A DNA stretch of 8,072 nucleotides from CAXYVC01 sp964292295 (GTDB lineage Bacteria; Acidobacteriota; Holophagae; Holophagales; Holophagaceae): contig CAXYVC010000124.1 of assembly GCA_964292295.1 (NCBI GenBank), forward strand, positions 1 through 8,072, written 5' to 3'. How positions within the stretch are numbered: position 1 is the first letter of the stretch; the number at the start of each line of letters is the position of its first letter. The notes beneath the pieces were generated by a model that was not told the origin of the DNA, did no database searches, and saw only the letters and a list, made by a program, of their open reading frames with translations. Both the position numbers and the translations under genes were made by a program. This document shows, piece by piece, positions 1 to 7,970 of the stretch.

Positions 1-782
1 GGGGCGGGAGGGGCGGAAGCGGCCCCCAGTCCGCCGCGCGGCCAGGGCGCCAGCACACCCACCTGGGCGTGCGCGGGCGCCCCCCGGGCCTGGATGCGCC
101 CCAGGAGCTGATGGGCGGGCGCGGGCCATCCTCCGCGGAGCGCGCGCAGCAGCAGGGCCTCCTGCCCGGTTTCCTGGCCAGCCGCCTCCCCTGCCCTTTC
201 CGGCACCGCCAGCCAGCGGACGAGGGCCCGGGCCAGTTCCGGCACCTCCGCCTCCGTCGGCAGTTCCAGGGCCTCGGCCAGGGCCCGCTGAAGGTCCGGG
301 GCCAGCATCGGCAGCCGCTCCGCCACGCGGTCCACCGTCGGGGTGGGCAGGGCCGGCGCGGGATCGCCCAGGACCCGCAGCAGGCGCAAGAGGGGCTCCA
401 GTTCCGGAAGGGGCCCCGCTGGGGCGAGGCGGGCACCGAGGCCCTCCGCCCCCCCCTGGACGAGGGGGGCCAGCAGCGCAGGCAGGGCCGGCGGACGGGC
501 CTCCAGGGTCTCCAGGCGCAGCCCGACCCCCTCCGGCGCCGCGCCCACGCGCAGCTTCAGGGCTGTCCCCTCGGGGTAGGGCAGCTCACCCTCGGCCACC
601 AGCACCTGCCCCGTGTCCAGGCGGAGGCGGGCCCCTCCCTCTCCCTGCCCCTCGAAAACGGCCCCCACCTCGGACCCCAGGAGGGCCATCAGGGTCGGCA
701 GCTGGGCCTGGGGCAGCTCCGCCTGGAGCAGGGCCTGCATCAGGGCGCGGGCGGCCTCCGGCCCGAAGGTGACGGGCTGCAT
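1..782 (-). CDS. Possible FliK-like flagellar hook-length control protein, 3' end missing
   Basis: An ATG at 782 on the minus strand opens a reading frame without stops for 260 codons to the window edge, so the C-terminus lies outside. The ATG shares one base with the cheB stop (TGATG), which supports translational coupling and real coding. The protein begins MQPVTFGPEAARALMQAL and is rich in Leu, Ala, Pro, Glu and Gly, with low complexity, no signal peptide and no membrane segment. At about residues 50-80 it reads like a small beta domain (LDTGQVLVAEGELPYPEGTA, then LKLRV). This resembles the short beta segment in the N-terminal part of many FliK-family proteins, which are otherwise poorly conserved and helical. 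The chemotaxis context agrees with a motility role. The diagnostic FliK C-terminal domain would lie beyond base 1, so the name is a guess; that it is a coding gene is much surer. A weak AGG lies 4 nt before the start. Confidence 0.6.
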   Translation of the reverse strand, partial: MQPVTFGPEAARALMQALLQAELPQAQLPTLMALLGSEVGAVFEGQGEGGARLRLDTGQVLVAEGELPYPEGTALKLRVGAAPEGVGLRLETLEARPPALPALLAPLVQGGAEGLGARLAPAGPLPELEPLLRLLRVLGDPAPALPTPTVDRVAERLPMLAPDLQRALAEALELPTEAEVPELARALVRWLAVPERAGEAAGQETGQEALLLRALRGGWPAPAHQLLGRIQARGAPAHAQVGVLAPWPRGGLGAASAPPA

Positions 783-1873
783 CAGACCTGGAAGTGCCGG
801 CGCAGGATGCCCGCGAGCTCGGGAAGGGGCGCCACCTGGTCCACGCATCCGCGCTCGAAGGCCGCCTTGGGCATGCCGTAGACCACGCAGCTCTCCTCCG
901 CCTCGGCCAGGGTGTGGGCCCCCTTCGCCTTGAGCTGCTCCATGCCCCGGGCCCCGTCAGAGCCCATCCCCGTGAGGATCACGGCCAACACCTGGCGGCT
1001 GCACTCCAGGGCGATGGTCTGGAACATCACGTCCACGCTGGGCCGGTGCAGGCTGGAGGCGGGCTCGGGATTCAGCTCGACGGCGGCGCTTCCCCCCCGC
1101 TGGCGGTAGTTGAGGTGCACCCCGCCCGGAGCGATGTAGACGGTGCCGGCCTTCAGCCCTTCGCCGTGCTCGGCCTCCTTCACGTGGACCTTGCACAGGC
1201 CGTCCAGGCGCTCCGCGAAGGGCTTCGTGAAGGAGGCGGGCATGTGCTGGACGATGAGCACCGGCACCGGGAGGCTGGCGGGCAGCGCCGGCAGCAGATC
1301 CTGGAGGGCCTTGGGACCTCCCGTCGAGCAGCCGATGGCCAGAAGCTCCGCCATGGGCGAGGCGGGAAGCCCCCCCGAGGGCGGCGTGAGGGGACGCGGC
1401 GGCAGGGGGGCCGGAGGACGCACGGCCCCCGGGGCCGCGGGCGGCGCCACGGCGCGCTGGCGCTGGAAGCGCGGGCTCAGGGCCAGCCTGCGCACCTTTT
1501 CCTGCAGGTCCCGCTGGATCTGGAGGATGCTCTGCGTGGCGAGACTGCTCTCCTTGGGGATGAAATCCAGCGCGCCCAGGGCCAGGGCCTCCAGGGTGGC
1601 CGTGGCGCCCTCCTGGGTGAGGCTGGAAACCATGAGCACCGGCATCGGGTGCCGCGCCATGATGTGCCGCAGGCAGGTGAGCCCGTCCATGCGGGGCATC
1701 TCCACGTCCAGCGTCACGATGTCCGGCTTGAGCTGGGGAATCTTCTCCAGGGCGTCCTGGCCGTCCCGGGCGGAGCCCACCACCTGGAGGTCCGGCGCAT
1801 CCGTCAGCATGCGCTCCAGGGCTTTGCGCATGAAGGGACTGTCGTCGACGATCAGGACGCGGATGGGATCCAT
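782..1873 (-). CDS. cheB: Chemotaxis response regulator protein-glutamate methylesterase/deamidase CheB
   Basis: This 363-residue protein removes methyl groups from, and deamidates, glutamyl/glutaminyl residues of chemoreceptors in the cytoplasm, reversing CheR during adaptation. Residues 1-125 are a receiver domain: acidic pair D10/D11, phospho-acceptor D56 in TLDVEMPRMDG, S83/S84 in the conserved Ser/Thr position, and K107 in IPKES. A Pro/Ala-rich linker (about 141-172) joins it to the methylesterase domain (about 175-363). The catalytic triad is visible as S183 in GCSTGGPK, H210 in VQHMP and D306 in GMGSDGARGM. The 96-residue His-Asp spacing is the same as in E. coli CheB. Length is typical. 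The start has AGGA 8 nt upstream, inside the end of the preceding HDOD gene, whose stop is only 4 nt away. The stop overlaps the next ATG by one base. Phosphorylation by CheA is expected from the family; no cheA is in the window. Confidence 0.97.
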   Translation of the reverse strand: MDPIRVLIVDDSPFMRKALERMLTDAPDLQVVGSARDGQDALEKIPQLKPDIVTLDVEMPRMDGLTCLRHIMARHPMPVLMVSSLTQEGATATLEALALGALDFIPKESSLATQSILQIQRDLQEKVRRLALSPRFQRQRAVAPPAAPGAVRPPAPLPPRPLTPPSGGLPASPMAELLAIGCSTGGPKALQDLLPALPASLPVPVLIVQHMPASFTKPFAERLDGLCKVHVKEAEHGEGLKAGTVYIAPGGVHLNYRQRGGSAAVELNPEPASSLHRPSVDVMFQTIALECSRQVLAVILTGMGSDGARGMEQLKAKGAHTLAEAEESCVVYGMPKAAFERGCVDQVAPLPELAGILRRHFQV

Positions 1874-1877
1874 GGGT

Positions 1878-2735
1878 TCATTCCTGGAAGGCGAGCTGAA
1901 CGAAGGTGACGGCGTGCTCCAGTTCCTCGTCGATGCCGAAGGTCAGGCGCTCCACGTCGAGCTCCTCGGCGGGCAGGCTCCCGAAGACCTCGCCGAAGGC
2001 CCGGTGCTCGTGCAGGACGAAGGCCAGGACCTCGTCCGCGGGACCGTTCGGAATGCGGGTGCGCACAAGCAGGTCGCAGAGCTCCAACAGGTTGGGCAGG
2101 AAGGCGCCGGCGGGCGGTGCATGGTGCAGGCGGATCGCCTCCACCAGGCTCTCCCCGAAATTCCAGGACAGGCCCACCTCCGCCCCTACCTCGGCGTGGG
2201 TGAGGCCCAGGGCGCGCCGCTCCGCCTCCAGGAAGGGCGTCCCCTCCCGGACGGCCGCCAGCACGGGGGCATAGTCCTCCTGGAAGCAGCGATCCAGGGC
2301 GATCTTGCCGATGTCGTGAAGCAGCCCCGCCAGGAAGGCGGTCTCCTCCAGGTGGCGCCGCCGGAGCATGCGGCAGATGGCCTTGGCGGTGAGGCCCACC
2401 GCCACGCTGTGCTGCCAGAGGCGCAGGGGATCGAGGGTGTTCCCGCCCCGGAAGGTGCGGATGATGGCCGCCGTGCGCCCCAGGCTGAGGAGGGCATCGT
2501 AGCCCAGCCTCAGAACCGCCGCCCGGAGGTCCGTCACCGGCTGGAGGCCGCAGAAGGCCACGGAGTTTGCCAGGCGCAGCATGGCCGCACTCAGGGGAGG
2601 ATCCTTCGCCAGCACCGCCAGGACGCGGTCCGCCGTGCACCGGTCGTCCGCGATGGCCTCGCCCAGCGCCACCACCGAAGTGGGGAGGCTGGGGAGGGTC
2701 GTGACCCGGGTGCGAACCTCGGCGGACGTGATCAT
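1878..2735 (-). CDS. HDOD domain protein (first of two paralogues, proximal to cheB)
   Basis: A cytoplasmic protein of 285 residues that is essentially one HDOD (HD-related output) domain. HDOD proteins act in signalling and regulation, often linked to motility, cyclic-nucleotide networks or stress; their biochemical activity is mostly undefined. Visible markers are the N-terminal TLPSLP segment (13-18), the LRLANSVAF helix (about 53-61), LWQHS (H109), GLLHDIGK (H140, D141), LTHAEVG (H180), SWNF (190-193) and LHH (H204, H205). The HD-type histidines and aspartate are thus kept, unlike in many degenerate HDOD proteins. No receiver, GGDEF or EAL domain is attached. I chose ATG 2735 (MITSAEVR) because it lies just after the upstream gene's stop at 2740-2742 and matches the usual family beginning; an ATG at 2783 would overlap the neighbour by 44 nt and add 16 unfamily-like residues. 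The stop (TGA, 1878-1880) is 4 nt before cheB. Confidence 0.9.
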   Translation of the reverse strand: MITSAEVRTRVTTLPSLPTSVVALGEAIADDRCTADRVLAVLAKDPPLSAAMLRLANSVAFCGLQPVTDLRAAVLRLGYDALLSLGRTAAIIRTFRGGNTLDPLRLWQHSVAVGLTAKAICRMLRRRHLEETAFLAGLLHDIGKIALDRCFQEDYAPVLAAVREGTPFLEAERRALGLTHAEVGAEVGLSWNFGESLVEAIRLHHAPPAGAFLPNLLELCDLLVRTRIPNGPADEVLAFVLHEHRAFGEVFGSLPAEELDVERLTFGIDEELEHAVTFVQLAFQE

Positions 2736-2739
2736 GGCA

Positions 2740-3588
2740 TCAGAGTTCGTTGACGATGGACTTGTCCAGGTCCACCGCGGCAAGGGCCTGGACGCGGTGT
2801 TCCTCGAAGGAGGCCTCGTCCAGCCCCAGGGTGGCCAGCGCCGTCGCCGTGGTGGGTGCCAGGTGTTCGGGACGCCCGAGCCCCAGGTTCAGGTCGAGGG
2901 CCAGCTGGTTGCCCAGAGCCACCAGGGAGGCCAGCCCCTGGTGATCTGCCGGGGCCAGGGCGGGATCGTGATGCCAGCGCACGGCATCCAGGAGGCTCTC
3001 GGCGAAGTTCCAGGAACGCAGCAGCGCCTCGCCCACCATGGCGTGGTCGAAGCCGAAGACGTCCAGCTCCTGGTGGAGGCCGTCCTGCTTCTCGTTGTAG
3101 ACGGAACGGATCAGGGCCCCGTAGCGGTCAGGGAACTTCAGGCCCATGACCGACTTCCCGATGTCGTGCATCAGCCCGGCCAGGAAGGCCTCCTCCGAGC
3201 GGGGAAAGCGCATGGAGCGGGCGTAGGTGCGGGTGGCGATGGCCACCACCAGAGCGTGCTCCCAGAGCAGGCGCTCCTGGAGGCCCACGCTGCCGCGGCT
3301 GTAGAGGTTCTTGGCGCTGGAGGCGATGACCACGCTCCGGATGGTGCTGAAGCCCAGGGTCATGATCGCCTGGGTGAGGGTCTTCACCTCCCGCATCATG
3401 CCGAACATGGCGGAGTTGGCGATCTTCAGGATCTGCGCGGTGAGGGCCTGGTCCGTGGAGATGACCCGCTGGAGGTCATCGGTGCTGGAATCGGGATCCG
3501 CCGAAAGGCGCAGCACCTGGGCGGCCACCTGGGGAAGGGGCGGCAGCTCGCCGAGGTTCGCAATGAGTTCCTGGGGGGTGATGGGCAT
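2740..3588 (-). CDS. HDOD domain protein (second paralogue, adjacent to cheR)
   Basis: A 282-residue cytoplasmic HDOD-domain protein. The order of markers is that of the family: GELPPLPQVAAQVLRL near residues 13-28, ISTDQALTAQILKIANSAMF at about 43-62, LWEHAL (H111), GLMHDIGK (H141, D142), DHAMVGEALL (H182), SWNF (192-195) and WHH (H206, H207). As in its neighbour, the putative metal-binding HD residues are retained. The two are clearly related but far from identical, so the tandem is an old duplication or two independent recruits, not a recent copy. Start choice is uncertain: ATG 3588 has AGGAG 10 nt upstream and starts near the family N-terminus, whereas ATG 3612 overlaps the cheR stop (ATGA) and adds eight residues without a good ribosome site. 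The gene lies between cheR and the other HDOD gene, so a role in chemotaxis or motility control is inferred from context only. Confidence 0.9.
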   Translation of the reverse strand: MPITPQELIANLGELPPLPQVAAQVLRLSADPDSSTDDLQRVISTDQALTAQILKIANSAMFGMMREVKTLTQAIMTLGFSTIRSVVIASSAKNLYSRGSVGLQERLLWEHALVVAIATRTYARSMRFPRSEEAFLAGLMHDIGKSVMGLKFPDRYGALIRSVYNEKQDGLHQELDVFGFDHAMVGEALLRSWNFAESLLDAVRWHHDPALAPADHQGLASLVALGNQLALDLNLGLGRPEHLAPTTATALATLGLDEASFEEHRVQALAAVDLDKSIVNEL

Positions 3589-3608
3589 CGGGGGAGTGCT
3601 CCTGGGGC

Positions 3609-4469
3609 TCATCCGCGCTTGCGATAGCCCATGGCCTTGCTGAAGTGCATGAGTTCGAAGCCGGTGTTGAAGGCGTGGATCGACTCGCTGTGTCCCACGA
3701 GGAGGTAGCCCCTCGGCGCGAGCTGTTCGTGGAAGCCCTGGAGGACCTTCCGCTTGACGGCATCATCGAAGTAGATCAGGACGTTCCTGCAGAAGATGAT
3801 GTCAAAGGTTCCAAGCGACCGGTAGGCGGGATAGTCCACCAGGTTCACGTTCCGGAAGCCGACCATCTGGCGCAGCTCGGGCTTGGCCTCGAACTGGTCC
3901 GGCCCCTGCTGGGTGAAGTGACGCTGCAGCTGGGCGGGACTGAGGTTCCGGAGGGTGTAGCTGCCGTACACGGCCTGCTTGGCCTGGGCCAGCACCCGCT
4001 CGCTGATGTCCGTGGCGAGGATCTCCACCTGGAGGCCCTTCAGGGGGCCGTCCTTGGCCTCGGCGCACACCATGGCCAGGGTGTACGGCTCCTCCCCGGA
4101 ACTGCACGCCGCGGACCAGATGCGCAGCCGGGACTGGCCGCGCTCCCGGGCCAGAGCCGCCGCGTCGGGGATGACGATCTTCTGGAAGGCCTCGATCTGG
4201 GGGGGATTGCGCCAGAAGCTCGTCTCGTTGGTGGTGATTTCGTTGAAGAGCTGGGTCAGTTCCTGACGCCCCTGGGGGCCCTGGATCAGGTCGAGGTATT
4301 CCCGGTAGCCCTTCAGTCCGAGTTCCGCCACCCGGCGGCTCAGGCGGTTCTCCAGGAAATACTGCTTGGATTCATGAAAGAAGATCCCCGTTCGGCCGTA
4401 GACGAAGTCCCGCATCCCCAGGAATTCCTGGAGGCTCATCTGGGTCTGGGGAACGATGGGTGTGGCCAT
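3609..4469 (-). CDS. cheR: Chemotaxis protein-glutamate O-methyltransferase CheR
   Basis: CheR transfers methyl groups from S-adenosylmethionine to glutamates of methyl-accepting chemoreceptors in the cytoplasm, opposing CheB. The 286-residue product has the small helical N-terminal domain (about 11-75, with TGIFF and RLSRRVAELGL) and the SAM-binding methyltransferase domain (about 76-286). Family signatures are NETSFWR (81-87), IWSAACSSGEEPY (117-129, the SAM loop), ATDIS (152-156), FCRNVLIYF (226-234) and VGHSES (258-263). Length equals that of a single-domain CheR; no TPR or C-terminal tether extension is present. The ATG at 4469 (MATPIVPQ) has no clear Shine-Dalgarno; ATG 4439 (MSLQEF) or GTG 4481 are alternatives. 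A much longer upstream extension in this frame runs back through acpS and is not real. The stop overlaps a possible ATG (3612) of the next gene by 4 nt, which ties it to the HDOD and cheB genes. Confidence 0.96.
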   Translation of the reverse strand: MATPIVPQTQMSLQEFLGMRDFVYGRTGIFFHESKQYFLENRLSRRVAELGLKGYREYLDLIQGPQGRQELTQLFNEITTNETSFWRNPPQIEAFQKIVIPDAAALARERGQSRLRIWSAACSSGEEPYTLAMVCAEAKDGPLKGLQVEILATDISERVLAQAKQAVYGSYTLRNLSPAQLQRHFTQQGPDQFEAKPELRQMVGFRNVNLVDYPAYRSLGTFDIIFCRNVLIYFDDAVKRKVLQGFHEQLAPRGYLLVGHSESIHAFNTGFELMHFSKAMGYRKRG

Positions 4470-4515
4470 CAGGAGAAGCACTCTACCTGAGCATCGGCCA
4501 TCCCCGATACCCCGT

Positions 4516-4896
4516 TTAGTCCCGACATGGCTCCCCCTCGAGCAGAACCACCGCAAAGGCCACCCCACCATCGTGGCTGAGGCTCCCATGGAGACGCCGG
4601 ATGCCACGGGCGGCGAGCAGGTCCGCCAGGCCCCCCTCCGCCCAGAGACGGCCGTCCCGATAGCGGAGTTCCCGCCAGGACCACCCATCCAGCCCGGTCC
4701 CGAGCGCCTTGCCGAAGGCCTCGCGCAGGGCCCAGCGGCCCGCCAGGCGCTCGGCCAGGCGCGCGGGGGAGCCAGCCAGCAGCAGCTCCGCCTCCTCCGG
4801 GTGGAGCATGCGCCGGGGGGCCTTCTCCCCGAACTTGTCCACCAGGCGCGCCCAGCGCGCACTGGGGCAAAGATCCGTTCCGAGTCCAAGGATCAT
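4516..4896 (-). CDS. acpS: Holo-[acyl-carrier-protein] synthase AcpS
   Basis: AcpS moves the 4'-phosphopantetheine arm from coenzyme A to the serine of apo-acyl carrier protein, switching on fatty-acid synthesis; it is a small cytoplasmic enzyme, normally a trimer. The 126-residue length fits. The N-terminus MILGLGTDLC carries the Mg2+-binding Asp (D8). The central helix LREAFGKALGTG (57-68) carries the second acidic ligand E59 and K63, and GSLSHDG (104-110) is the conserved SLSHD element near the C-terminus. One oddity is R58 where most family members have Lys in the KEA motif. ATG 4896 was chosen because MILGLGTD is the family start and GGAG sits 7 nt upstream; an ATG at 4977 would add 27 unrelated residues. 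The gene is 46 nt upstream of cheR on the same strand and may lead that operon, though its function is unrelated to chemotaxis. Confidence 0.93.
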   Translation of the reverse strand: MILGLGTDLCPSARWARLVDKFGEKAPRRMLHPEEAELLLAGSPARLAERLAGRWALREAFGKALGTGLDGWSWRELRYRDGRLWAEGGLADLLAARGIRRLHGSLSHDGGVAFAVVLLEGEPCRD

Positions 4897-4948
4897 GGGC
4901 AGGCTCCGGAACCCAGGATGCCCCAGCGCAAAGCCCCGCTGGGACTGA

Positions 4949-4954
4949 ATTTTA
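4949..4954 (-). promoter_or_regulatory. Candidate -10 box for acpS
   Basis: On the minus strand this reads TAAAAT, five of six matches to TATAAT, placed about 53 nt before the acpS ATG, which would leave a 5' leader of roughly 45 nt. The -35 position has only a poor match (GTGAAG at 4977-4972 with a 17-nt spacer), so this is a weak call. Confidence 0.3.
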
Positions 4955-5067
4955 GGTTGTGATGACCGTCCCTTCACTTGTGACCCGGTGCACTTGGAGC
5001 GGAACCAATACTGCCCCCGGACGGGAACCCCGTCGCCATCGGCAACTGGCGCCTGACCCCACCATTT

Positions 5068-5073
5068 GAGGAG
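5068..5073 (+). promoter_or_regulatory. Ribosome binding site deciding the start of the ferredoxin-alpha gene
   Basis: GAGGAG lies 7 nt before ATG 5081. It overlaps an in-frame TTG (5066) and therefore argues for the ATG as the true start rather than the TTG. Confidence 0.75.
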
Positions 5074-5080
5074 CGTGCGA

Positions 5081-6475
5081 ATGGCTCAGACGAAAGCAAG
5101 ACCCAAACCAACCCTCGTCCCGGAGTACTGCAAGGGCTGCGGACGATGCATCAATGTCTGCGTCAAGGGCTGCATCGCCTTTTCGGGCGAGATCAACCCC
5201 CTGACCGGCGTCGTCCCGGTGGTGCTGGATCTCGAGAAGTGCACGGGCTGCGGCCTTTGCATCGAGGCCTGCCCCGAGCCCTACGGCCTGCGCGACCTGG
5301 CCTCCGGGGAGGCTTTCGAGCTCCAGGATCCCGCCAAGATGTTCGGCGAGAAGCAGAGCCAGGCCCCTGAGCCGGTGGAAGTGCCCGCCCAGCAGGTGCC
5401 GATGCCCAAGACGGAGCCCCTGGTCATCAAGGGCAACTACGCCTCGGCCCTCGGCGCCCTGATCTCCGGCTGCCGCCACGTCTACGGCTACCCCATCACC
5501 CCCTCCACCGAGGGCGCCGAGCTGATGGCCAAGCTGCTGCCGAAGATGCACGGCATCTTCCTGCAGGCGGTCTCCGAAGTCGCCACCGTGAACCACATGT
5601 ACGGCACCGCCGGCGCCGGCCTGCCCACCATGACCTTCACCTCCAGCCCCGGCTTCAGCCTGATGCTCGAGGGCGTCAGCTACATGGTCGGCGCCGAGCT
5701 CCCCGCGGTCTTCGTGAACGTGATGCGCGGCGGTCCCGGCCTGGGCAACATCGCCCCCGAACAGGCGGACGTGAAGCTGGCCTGCCACGGCCTGGGACAC
5801 GGCTACACCCACGCCATCACCCTGATGCCCAGCACCCCCCAGGAGATGCTGGACCTCACCATGCTGGCCTTCGAACTGAGCTTCAAGTACCGCAACCCCG
5901 TGATCATCTCGGCCGACGGCTACCTGGGCCAGATGACCGGCAAGGTGCAGCTGCCCGACCAGATGATCAAGCCCGGCATCCCCACCTGGGCGGTCTACGG
6001 CGACAAGAACCACCGCCGGAACCTGGTGTCCTCCATCCAGCTGATGGAGCAGGACCTGGAGAAGTTCAACCTCTACCTCGCCAAGAAGTTCGCGTCCATG
6101 GAGTGCGAGGCTCGCGCCGAGACCTTCATGGCCGAGGATGCGGAGGTGCTGCTCGTGGCCTGCAACACGCCGGCCCGCGCCGCCAAGGGCGCCGTCCAGA
6201 GCCTGCGCGAGCAGGGCCTCAAGGCGGGCCTCTTCCGCCCCATCACCATCTGGCCCTTCCCCATCAAGCAGCTCCAGGCGGTGCTGCCCAAGACGAAGCA
6301 GATCGTCATGGTCGAGGCCAACGCCGAAGGCCAGATCGAGAACGAGCTGCGCCTGGCGCTCAGCAAGGCCGGCGTGGAGAAGCTGCCCCCGATCACCTCC
6401 GTGCGTCGCTGCGGCGGCCTGCTGCCCCAGCAGGACGAGGTTGTCGCGCACGTGAAGTCCATCCTCGGCAAGTAA
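5081..6475 (+). CDS. vorB: 2-oxoacid:ferredoxin oxidoreductase, fused ferredoxin (delta) and alpha subunit, VorB-type
   Basis: Part of an oxygen-sensitive, CoA-dependent oxidoreductase that decarboxylates a 2-oxoacid to its acyl-CoA and passes electrons to ferredoxin. The 464-residue protein starts with a bacterial-ferredoxin domain: C17/C20/C23/C27 (CKGCGRCINVC) and C54/C57/C60/C64 (CTGCGLCIEACP) suit two [4Fe-4S] clusters. A Pro/Glu/Gln-rich linker (about 92-112) leads to the alpha subunit: GNYASALGALISGCRHVYGY, then the ITPSTE element (139-144), the SSPGFSLM loop (188-195) and VMRGGPGLGN (214-223). The second alpha domain follows, with CNTPARAAKGAV and VEANAEGQIENELRLAL. GYPITPSTE plus RGGPGLGN points to the VorB (2-oxoisovalerate-type) branch rather than pyruvate PorA; substrate is inference. 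The start is ATG 5081 (GAGGAG 7 nt upstream). The stop is 9 nt before the partner gene. Soluble; no signal peptide. Confidence 0.92.
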   Translation: MAQTKARPKPTLVPEYCKGCGRCINVCVKGCIAFSGEINPLTGVVPVVLDLEKCTGCGLCIEACPEPYGLRDLASGEAFELQDPAKMFGEKQSQAPEPVEVPAQQVPMPKTEPLVIKGNYASALGALISGCRHVYGYPITPSTEGAELMAKLLPKMHGIFLQAVSEVATVNHMYGTAGAGLPTMTFTSSPGFSLMLEGVSYMVGAELPAVFVNVMRGGPGLGNIAPEQADVKLACHGLGHGYTHAITLMPSTPQEMLDLTMLAFELSFKYRNPVIISADGYLGQMTGKVQLPDQMIKPGIPTWAVYGDKNHRRNLVSSIQLMEQDLEKFNLYLAKKFASMECEARAETFMAEDAEVLLVACNTPARAAKGAVQSLREQGLKAGLFRPITIWPFPIKQLQAVLPKTKQIVMVEANAEGQIENELRLALSKAGVEKLPPITSVRRCGGLLPQQDEVVAHVKSILGK

Positions 6476-6480
6476 GGAGG
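6474..6480 (+). promoter_or_regulatory. Strong Shine-Dalgarno coupling the two oxidoreductase genes
   Basis: AAGGAGG overlaps the stop codon of the first gene and ends 4 nt before ATG 6485. This near-perfect anti-16S match, unusually close to the start, suggests efficient re-initiation and matched amounts of the two polypeptides. Confidence 0.8.
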
Positions 6481-6484
6481 CCCC

Positions 6485-7915
<1,431 letters not shown>

Positions 7916-7922
7916 GCTCACG

Positions 7923-7970
7923 ACGCCCCGAAGCCAAACGTCCCAGGTCCGGGCGTAGTCCTCTTCTTTT
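7923..7970 (+). terminator. Possible Rho-independent terminator of the oxidoreductase operon
   Basis: ACGCCCCG (7923-7930) can pair with CGGGCGT (7950-7956) with one bulged C and a 19-nt loop. It is followed by a pyrimidine-rich tail ending CTTCTTTT (to 7970). It begins 8 nt after the stop codon. The loop is long and the U-tract is interrupted, so the call is moderate at best. Confidence 0.35.

Larger units (their letters stand above)
4897..5080. promoter_or_regulatory. Divergent intergenic region between acpS/che operon and the oxidoreductase operon
   Basis: This 184-bp region has no credible gene and must hold the promoters for both directions. It is visibly more AT-rich than its surroundings around 4945-4985. 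It contains TTGTGA twice in direct orientation (4957-4962 and 4978-4983, 21 bp apart) and an inverted repeat TCACTTGTGA (4974-4983), possible operator elements. I could not find a convincing plus-strand -35/-10 pair; AATACT at 5007-5012 is a weak -10 candidate. That it contains promoters is inferred from the divergent layout. Confidence 0.6.

Noticed and set aside
451..469. C6/G6 inverted repeat inside the leftmost open frame as a regulatory hairpin
   Set aside because: It lies within an intact coding frame, has no T-run, and G and C runs are expected by chance at this base composition.
69..1909. Long plus-strand open frames at 69-881 and 794-1909
   Set aside because: They are antisense to the FliK-like frame and to cheB, rich in Arg/Gly/Gln/His, and overlap each other; the minus-strand reading is supported by motifs and by coupled start/stop codons.
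1143..2753. A 536-codon plus-strand open frame across cheB and the first HDOD gene
   Set aside because: It crosses two confident minus-strand genes, changes composition midway and has no recognisable domain.
4493..4508. ATCGG/CCGAT inverted repeat between acpS and cheR as a terminator
   Set aside because: Only five base pairs, with no T-run after it in the direction of transcription.
4470..4889. A long N-terminal extension of cheR in the same frame, through acpS
   Set aside because: It would overlap acpS on the same strand, its residues have low-complexity shadow character, and CheR of 286 residues is already full length.
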